IMG/VR virus record: IMGVR_UViG_3300042695_001683
Span: 1 to 27,296 of that record
Length of the DNA: 27,296 nucleotides
From: a virus
Strand: one strand, 5' to 3'
The notes below the pieces were generated by a model that was not told where the DNA came from, made no database searches, and saw nothing but the letters and a program-made list of their open reading frames with translations. This document shows positions 25,098-27,296 of the stretch, one piece after another; position 1 is the first letter of the stretch; each line of letters begins with the position of its first letter. The position numbers and the translations under genes are program-made.

Positions 25098-25492
25098 AAT
25101 TCCTCCAAACGCGGGGACTTTTGATGCTATACTTATTGAATACCAAGTGGCCCTTAGAGATGTAAAGATGGCCGCCCCTATAGAGCAAAAAATGTGCTGA
25201 AAATTATATGAAAAAGGGGCTTGTTCCTGATTCCCGGTAAAACTGAGGGGAAAGGCTGGGAATTTGTTTTTGAAAAGAAACAAAAATCGCTTTATAGTAA
25301 GTGAATTTTAGTTGGGTTAGTACCTTTTGACATTGCAAAAAATTGCTTATTGGAAATTGAAAATATGGTAGGTTAGTACCTGGTATTGATAGGAAGCTAT
25401 TTACTGCCCTGTGGACTTGCGAGCCCACCCGGGTAAAGTAAAATGCTTCTATTGAACACATCCTTGCGAAGGGGTGCGGCCAATCATTTTCT
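25098..25492. promoter_or_regulatory. AT-rich divergent intergenic region with 11-bp direct repeats
   Basis: No convincing gene is seen here. It separates the leftward virion operon from the rightward cassettes. GGTTAGTACCT occurs exactly twice, at 25315-25325 and 25371-25381, 56 bases apart. Read leftward these are AGGTACTAACC, and the GGTACTAAC core recurs in the + strand cassette leader at 26415. A TATAAA box for leftward transcription lies at 25291-25296. A TTTGTTT/AAACAAA dyad lies at about 25263-25284. A TTGACA at 25327-25332 has no good partner box. These may include the leftward promoter and operator sites. Confidence 0.45.
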
Positions 25493-25519
25493 CTATGGGC
25501 AATACATGCCTTTTTAATT
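25493..25519 (+). promoter_or_regulatory. First CTATGG motif with weak terminator-like hairpin
   Basis: CTATGG at 25493-25498 is the leftmost of seven motif copies. A weak GGCA/TGCC hairpin follows and is trailed by TTTTT. The unit is too short for a gene with an SD. It may be a degenerate or minimal cassette head. Confidence 0.35.
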
Positions 25520-25616
25520 CTATGGACAATCAAGTCCATAGCCAAAGAGGATGGGATGTCTATACCAACAGATGAATCCCCTGATAACTAGGGGATAAGG
25601 GCGTAAGCCCTTTTTT
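25520..25616 (+). ncRNA. Short structured RNA or leader cassette with no obvious gene
   Basis: This cassette opens with a perfect 8-bp inverted repeat CTATGGAC / GTCCATAG (25520-25541, 6-base loop). It then has ATCCCC / GGGGAT (25576-25596) stacked on AAGGGC-GTAA-GCCCTT plus T6 (25597-25616), a clear terminator. Only tiny frames fit: one of 17 codons from 25522 without SD, and one of 11 codons from ATG 25556 with an AGAGG site. A small RNA of about 95 bases is the simplest reading; a leader-peptide gene is the alternative. Confidence 0.5.
25597..25616 (+). terminator. Rho-independent terminator of short RNA cassette
   Basis: AAGGGC, GTAA loop, GCCCTT and then TTTT: a perfect six-pair stem with a T tract running straight into the next CTATGG motif. 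Confidence 0.85.
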
Positions 25617-25712
25617 CTATGGATCTAACCCATCCAGAATCCGAAAGGATGCAGCTATACATTCGTGTATGGTGGGCATATGAGGAAGTGATGGGTAGAC
25701 CTTGGAGGACGT
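25617..25712 (+). promoter_or_regulatory. Cassette leader 1: CTATGG, GGATCTAACCC, dyad hairpin
   Basis: The block CTATGGATCTAACCCATCC (25617-25635) recurs exactly at 26032. A seven-pair hairpin CTATACA-TTCG-TGTATGG follows at 25655-25672, whose right arm contains a TATGGT box followed by GGG. An ATG inside CTATGG opens a frame without SD. The true gene SD is GGAGG at the end of this leader. A promoter and/or operator is expected here. Confidence 0.45.
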
Positions 25713-25925
25713 ATGTCCAACAACTTCTACGCAACCATCCTCGCGCTGGTCGTCGCGACCTGCTTCGTCCTCATGGCCTACATGAAGGTGAGTCAGTGCA
25801 CCGAGATCGCGGAGAAGGCCGGCCGCCGCCACAGCTGGACGACCCATGCCTGGCATGGGGAGGTCGAGCGGTGGCGCACCGCCGGCCGGCACGGCCCCCG
25901 CCCTCGGTGGGGCGCGCGGTACTAG
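25713..25925 (+). CDS. Small single-pass membrane protein, cassette 1 (70 aa)
   Basis: ATG 25713 has GGAGG four bases upstream, and the stop lies 8 bases before a strong terminator. Residues 5-24 are a clear membrane segment (F-Y-A-T-I-L-A-L-V-V-A-T-C-F-V-L-M-A-Y-M) with a short MSN head and a basic, Trp/His/Arg-rich tail, so the tail probably faces the cytoplasm. It is much more GC-rich than the leftward genes. The mRNA contains hairpins CCCATGC/GCATGGG (25843-25859) and GCGGTG/CACCGC (25868-25882). It resembles cassette 2 in design. The function is unknown; small phage early membrane proteins often target host functions. A longer frame from 25619 runs into the terminator and is less likely. 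Confidence 0.65.
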   Translation: MSNNFYATILALVVATCFVLMAYMKVSQCTEIAEKAGRRHSWTTHAWHGEVERWRTAGRHGPRPRWGARY

Positions 25926-25932
25926 GCCCTCT

Positions 25933-25970
25933 GGCCCCCACTACCTACGGGTAGTGGGGGCCCTTCTTTT
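25933..25970 (+). terminator. Strong terminator with UACG tetraloop
   Basis: A 13-pair stem (GGCCCCCACTACC with GGTAGTGGGGGCC) closes on a C-UACG-G tetraloop, followed by CTTCTTTTT. Confidence 0.95.
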
Positions 25971-26031
25971 TACTATCCACTACAGTGTAGTACACATAGG
26001 TGTATTCAGTATGACATACACCTTTTTATTT
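25971..26031 (+). other. Short segment between terminators; possible small RNA
   Basis: After the first terminator come ACTACAGTGTAGT (a short dyad) and then a second terminator hairpin, GGTGTAT / ATACACC with T5 (25999-26027). There is no gene. It may be a backup terminator or a separate very short transcript starting near the ACTACAGTGTAGT dyad. Confidence 0.45.
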
Positions 26032-26125
26032 CTATGGATCTAACCCATCCGAAACCAAAAGGGCTTAACTGTACGCGGAGTACAGTGGGAGCATGAGGTA
26101 GATGGGTAGATTCACGGAGGCTAAC
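26032..26125 (+). promoter_or_regulatory. Cassette leader 2: repeat of CTATGG block with dyad hairpin
   Basis: It opens with the same 19-base block as leader 1. A perfect seven-pair dyad ACTGTAC-GCGGA-GTACAGT (26068-26086) follows; the right arm gives TACAGT then GGGAGCATGAGG, closely matching TATGGT GGGCATATGAGG in leader 1. A 20-codon frame without SD starts in CTATGG (26034-26096). GGAGG precedes the cassette gene. Confidence 0.45.
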
Positions 26126-26362
26126 ATGTCTAACGTTACCAGCGCCGTTGCAGCCGCCCTGCTCGTCATCCTCACCACCGCGACCTTGGTCGCGGTGGAT
26201 GTTCGTCTCCGTAAGGAGATGAAAGAGGCTACACGGGTGGAGGCCGCGGCGGATGCGCGTGCGCGGGCCGTCCAGGCCCAGCACCGCATGCTGGAGTGCG
26301 TCCGTATGCCCCTGCACAGCGATGCGCGAGAGTGGTGCATTCTCTTCCGCACTCCAAACTAG
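26126..26362 (+). CDS. Small single-pass membrane protein, cassette 2 (78 aa)
   Basis: ATG 26126 has GGAGG five bases upstream. The protein starts MSN like cassette 1 and has a membrane segment at about 6-24 (S-A-V-A-A-A-L-L-V-I-L-T-T-A-T-L-V-A-V). A long charged helix (about 25-55, Arg/Glu/Ala-rich) and a Cys-containing end follow. The stop is just before a UACG-loop terminator. The coding region holds an 11-pair inverted repeat with a TT centre at 26175-26198. It looks like a distant paralogue or analogue of cassette 1. Function unknown. Confidence 0.7.
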   Translation: MSNVTSAVAAALLVILTTATLVAVDVRLRKEMKEATRVEAAADARARAVQAQHRMLECVRMPLHSDAREWCILFRTPN

Positions 26363-26367
26363 GCACT

Positions 26368-26402
26368 AGGCCCCCTACCTACGGGTAGGGGGCCTTTCTT
26401 TT
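26368..26402 (+). terminator. Strong terminator with UACG tetraloop
   Basis: A 12-pair stem (AGGCCCCCTACC with GGTAGGGGGCCT) on a UACG loop, then TTCTTTT. The sequence is nearly that of the previous cassette terminator. Confidence 0.95.
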
Positions 26403-26410
26403 AATCACTA

Positions 26411-26479
26411 CTATGGTACTAACGCCTATGTACATGGGGTACGTATGGTGTAGTACAGGCTAGTAGCACGAGGTGACGC
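26411..26479 (+). promoter_or_regulatory. Cassette leader 3: CTATGG, GGTACTAAC, dyad hairpin
   Basis: CTATGG overlaps GGTACTAAC, the same nine bases found leftward at 25315 and 25371. A seven-pair dyad TATGTAC-ATGGG-GTACGTA lies at 26427-26445, followed by TATGGT and, further on, GCACGAGG. A 16-codon frame without SD starts at 26413. The gene SD is GAGGTG at 26470-26475. Confidence 0.45.
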
Positions 26480-26659
26480 ATGTTCATGCGTATGGCCGTG
26501 CTCAGGCTCTCCAAGCGGGGCTTCGCAGCCCTGCTTGCCAGGCACCTGCCGAAGGGTGCCCGGGTGTCCCACTTGTGGGACACGGGTCGGCTATCGATGT
26601 GGAGGCTAGAAATGGCCTCTGCTCAGGTAGCCGTTGTCGAGGTCTGCCTCGACACCTGA
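26480..26659 (+). CDS. Small basic protein in heavily structured cassette 3 (59 aa)
   Basis: ATG 26480 follows GAGGTG by four bases; other ATGs at the third and fifth codons are possible. The product is basic and Leu/Ala/Arg-rich with one Cys, probably helical, and matches no family known to me. Four or five consecutive inverted repeats span almost the whole frame: 26513-26536, 26541-26560, 26564-26583, 26603-26619 and 26621-26661, the last including the stop codon. So a structured non-coding RNA is a real alternative. A 91-codon frame in another phase runs through the terminator and is rejected. Confidence 0.45.
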   Translation: MFMRMAVLRLSKRGFAALLARHLPKGARVSHLWDTGRLSMWRLEMASAQVAVVEVCLDT

Positions 26660-26709
26660 GCGTTATCTCCCCCACCTACGGGAGAAGTAAAGATAGTAGG
26701 GATGGATCT

Positions 26710-26734
26710 GGGGGCTTCGGCCCCTTTTTCTTTT
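26710..26734 (+). terminator. Terminator with UUCG tetraloop
   Basis: GGGGC-UUCG-GCCCC with an additional G-T pair is followed by TTTTTCTTTT; a classical C-UUCG-G hairpin. Confidence 0.9.
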
Positions 26735-26742
26735 ATCTACTT

Positions 26743-26811
26743 CTATGAGAGTGAGTCCCACTCTTGCTAAGCCGTTGGTGAGCGGCAAGCATAGTTCGTT
26801 GGAGAAAGACC
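26743..26811 (+). promoter_or_regulatory. Cassette leader 4: CTATGA and dyad hairpins
   Basis: CTATGA is followed at once by a six-pair dyad AGAGTG-AGTCC-CACTCT (26748-26764), then by a GCCG/CGGC hairpin (26771-26785). GGAG lies 7 bases before the gene. This leader is the most divergent in sequence but keeps the motif-plus-hairpin layout. Confidence 0.4.
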
Positions 26812-26937
26812 ATGAACTACGACGAAATCCTCGAAACCCTGAAAGACTTCGGTCTGGAAGGGCTTCAGGAGCTCGCAGAGGCTGCCCGCCTCGTCACCGA
26901 TGAAGAGATCCGTCTCTTCATCGAGGCGAATGGGTGA
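26812..26937 (+). CDS. Very small acidic helical protein, cassette 4 (41 aa)
   Basis: ATG 26812 has GGAG seven bases upstream. The whole product is acidic and amphipathic (MNYDEILETLKDFGLEGLQE, then EAARLVTDEEIRLFIEANG), likely two helices. Small acidic phage proteins often bind and inhibit host enzymes or DNA-binding proteins, but no family is recognised. The frame contains a UUCG-capped stem at 26838-26869 and a 16-pair stem with one bulge at 26887-26928, so the mRNA is very structured. Confidence 0.6.
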   Translation: MNYDEILETLKDFGLEGLQELAEAARLVTDEEIRLFIEANG

Positions 26938-26941
26938 CCTC

Positions 26942-26970
26942 CCTGCCCCTAGGTAAAAGCTGGGGGCAGG
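26942..26970 (+). other. Stable hairpin after cassette 4 gene
   Basis: CCTGCCCC pairs with GGGGCAGG across a 13-base loop, five bases after the stop. No T tract follows, so it is a 3' stem rather than a terminator; a weaker CGTCT/AGACG hairpin follows it. Confidence 0.6.
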
Positions 26971-27001
26971 CGTCTAAGCATTAAGACGTTAAAAGAAATG
27001 T

Positions 27002-27030
27002 AAAGGCTCACTTTGGTGGGCCTTTTTCTT
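27002..27030 (+). terminator. Rho-independent terminator of cassette 4
   Basis: Ten pairs (AAAGGCTCAC with GTGGGCCTTT, one G-T pair) close on a UUUG loop and lead into TTCTTCTATGG. Confidence 0.85.
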
Positions 27031-27082
27031 CTATGGCATCTAATGCATACATTCCGTATGTCACAGATGCTAAGGAGCTCAA
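27031..27082 (+). promoter_or_regulatory. Cassette leader 5: CTATGG, dyad and overlapping short frame
   Basis: CTATGG is followed by GGCATCTAATGC, a relative of GGATCTAACC. A dyad GCATAC-ATTCC-GTATGT lies at 27045-27061. A 17-codon frame from ATG 27033 ends at TGA 27084-27086, overlapping the start of the cassette gene as ATGA. AAGGAG sits six bases before the gene. Confidence 0.45.
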
Positions 27083-27271
27083 ATGAGCACTAAAGTTGTT
27101 GATAGCGCTGGCCGAGAGATCGGCCAGCGTGAGGTTTTCCACTTCGTCGGCCGGAAGGCCGGCGAGGTAGTGGCGGAGCGGGTTGTCGCGACCAATCGCG
27201 GCTGGGCTTTGGCCCGCCGCGACTTCAAGGCACAGCACAACCTCAAGGACGAGGAGGTGGAGACCCTCTGA
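27083..27271 (+). CDS. Small basic protein, cassette 5 (62 aa)
   Basis: ATG 27083 has AAGGAG upstream and overlaps the stop of a short leader frame (ATGA). The first 35 residues look like a small beta domain (T-K-V-V-D, R-E-V-F-H-F-V-G-R, E-V-V-A-E-R-V-V-A); the rest is a basic then acidic helix. No family is recognised. Three stable stems with tetraloop-size loops lie in the frame (27106-27129 with GAGA, 27139-27173 with GGAA, 27196-27222 with UUUG). The window ends 25 bases after the stop, before any terminator could be seen. Confidence 0.6.
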   Translation: MSTKVVDSAGREIGQREVFHFVGRKAGEVVAERVVATNRGWALARRDFKAQHNLKDEEVETL

Positions 27272-27296
27272 ACTTCTAGGCCCTGCTACCGAAAGG

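Noticed and set aside
25327-25355. A textbook TTGACA box on the + strand.
   Set aside because: No acceptable -10 box lies 15-19 bases downstream.
25395-25440. A tRNA-like look to the GTGG...CCCAC segment.
   Set aside because: The stem has a mismatch and there is no recognisable D, anticodon or T-arm set, so no tRNA is supported.
25204-25545. A 113-codon leftward frame in the divergent region.
   Set aside because: No ribosome site, no plausible domain, composition like AT-rich intergenic DNA, and it overlaps the repeats.
25619-25954. A 111-codon rightward frame starting in CTATGG.
   Set aside because: It has no SD, reads through the terminator stem, and competes with the SD-equipped membrane-protein gene at 25713. 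Only its first codons are kept, as a possible leader frame.
26006-26352. Two long leftward frames opposite cassette 2.
   Set aside because: Arg/Ala/His-rich mirror images of a GC-rich gene, crossing the leader and with no leftward signals.
26473-26748. A 91-codon frame across cassette 3.
   Set aside because: It runs through the UUCG terminator and its T tract and lacks a good ribosome site; the 59-codon frame fits the cassette limits.
27008-27238. A 76-codon leftward frame opposite cassette 5.
   Set aside because: Antisense of the SD-equipped gene, no leftward ribosome site, produced by GC-rich palindromic sequence.
25493-27296. A CRISPR-like array, suggested by repeating units.
   Set aside because: The units are 100-400 bases, contain genes and terminators, and share only short motifs; there is no regular repeat-spacer pattern.

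Overview
The window is part of the genome of a contractile-tailed (myovirus-type) double-stranded DNA phage, probably a large one. The evidence is a tail sheath gene, an ATPase-nuclease terminase, a portal protein, a prohead protease and a major capsid protein, packed head to tail with strong Shine-Dalgarno (SD) sites and overlaps of one to a few bases. No integrase, lysis or replication gene is present. The host cannot be named from sequence alone.

Left and centre (about 1-25,100) is one long leftward (minus-strand) virion module. In transcription order it holds three very small genes, a Cys-cluster protein in the usual small-terminase position, and a 1052-residue protein that I read as a DEDDh exonuclease joined to a staphylococcal-nuclease (SNase) domain. 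A glycine-zipper protein, a 141-residue unknown, the large terminase and a second glycine-zipper protein follow, then three small unknowns and a 525-residue hydrophobic protein. Next come the portal, a protease fused to a scaffold-like tail, a 445-residue head protein and the major capsid protein. The module ends with a small charged protein, an Ig-like protein, three connector or neck proteins, the sheath and two tandem tube-like paralogues; the last runs off the left edge. Minus-strand terminators follow the Cys-cluster gene, the capsid gene and the first tube gene, so expression is probably stepped.

Between 25,098 and about 25,490 is an AT-rich divergent intergenic region without a convincing gene. 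It carries an 11-bp direct repeat whose core recurs in the right-hand cassettes.

Right (about 25,490-27,296) is built quite differently: an array of short rightward cassettes, visibly more GC-rich. Each opens with a CTATGR motif just after the previous terminator and has a small hairpin in its leader. The five coding cassettes then carry one 41-78 codon gene with a good SD, and a rho-independent terminator, several with UACG or UUCG loops. Most of these small genes contain near-perfect internal inverted repeats with tetraloop-sized loops, so the transcripts should fold strongly from end to end. They could be structured mRNAs for small host-directed proteins, or structured RNAs that happen to hold reading frames. 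This array and the double-nuclease virion protein are the two most unusual parts of the window.
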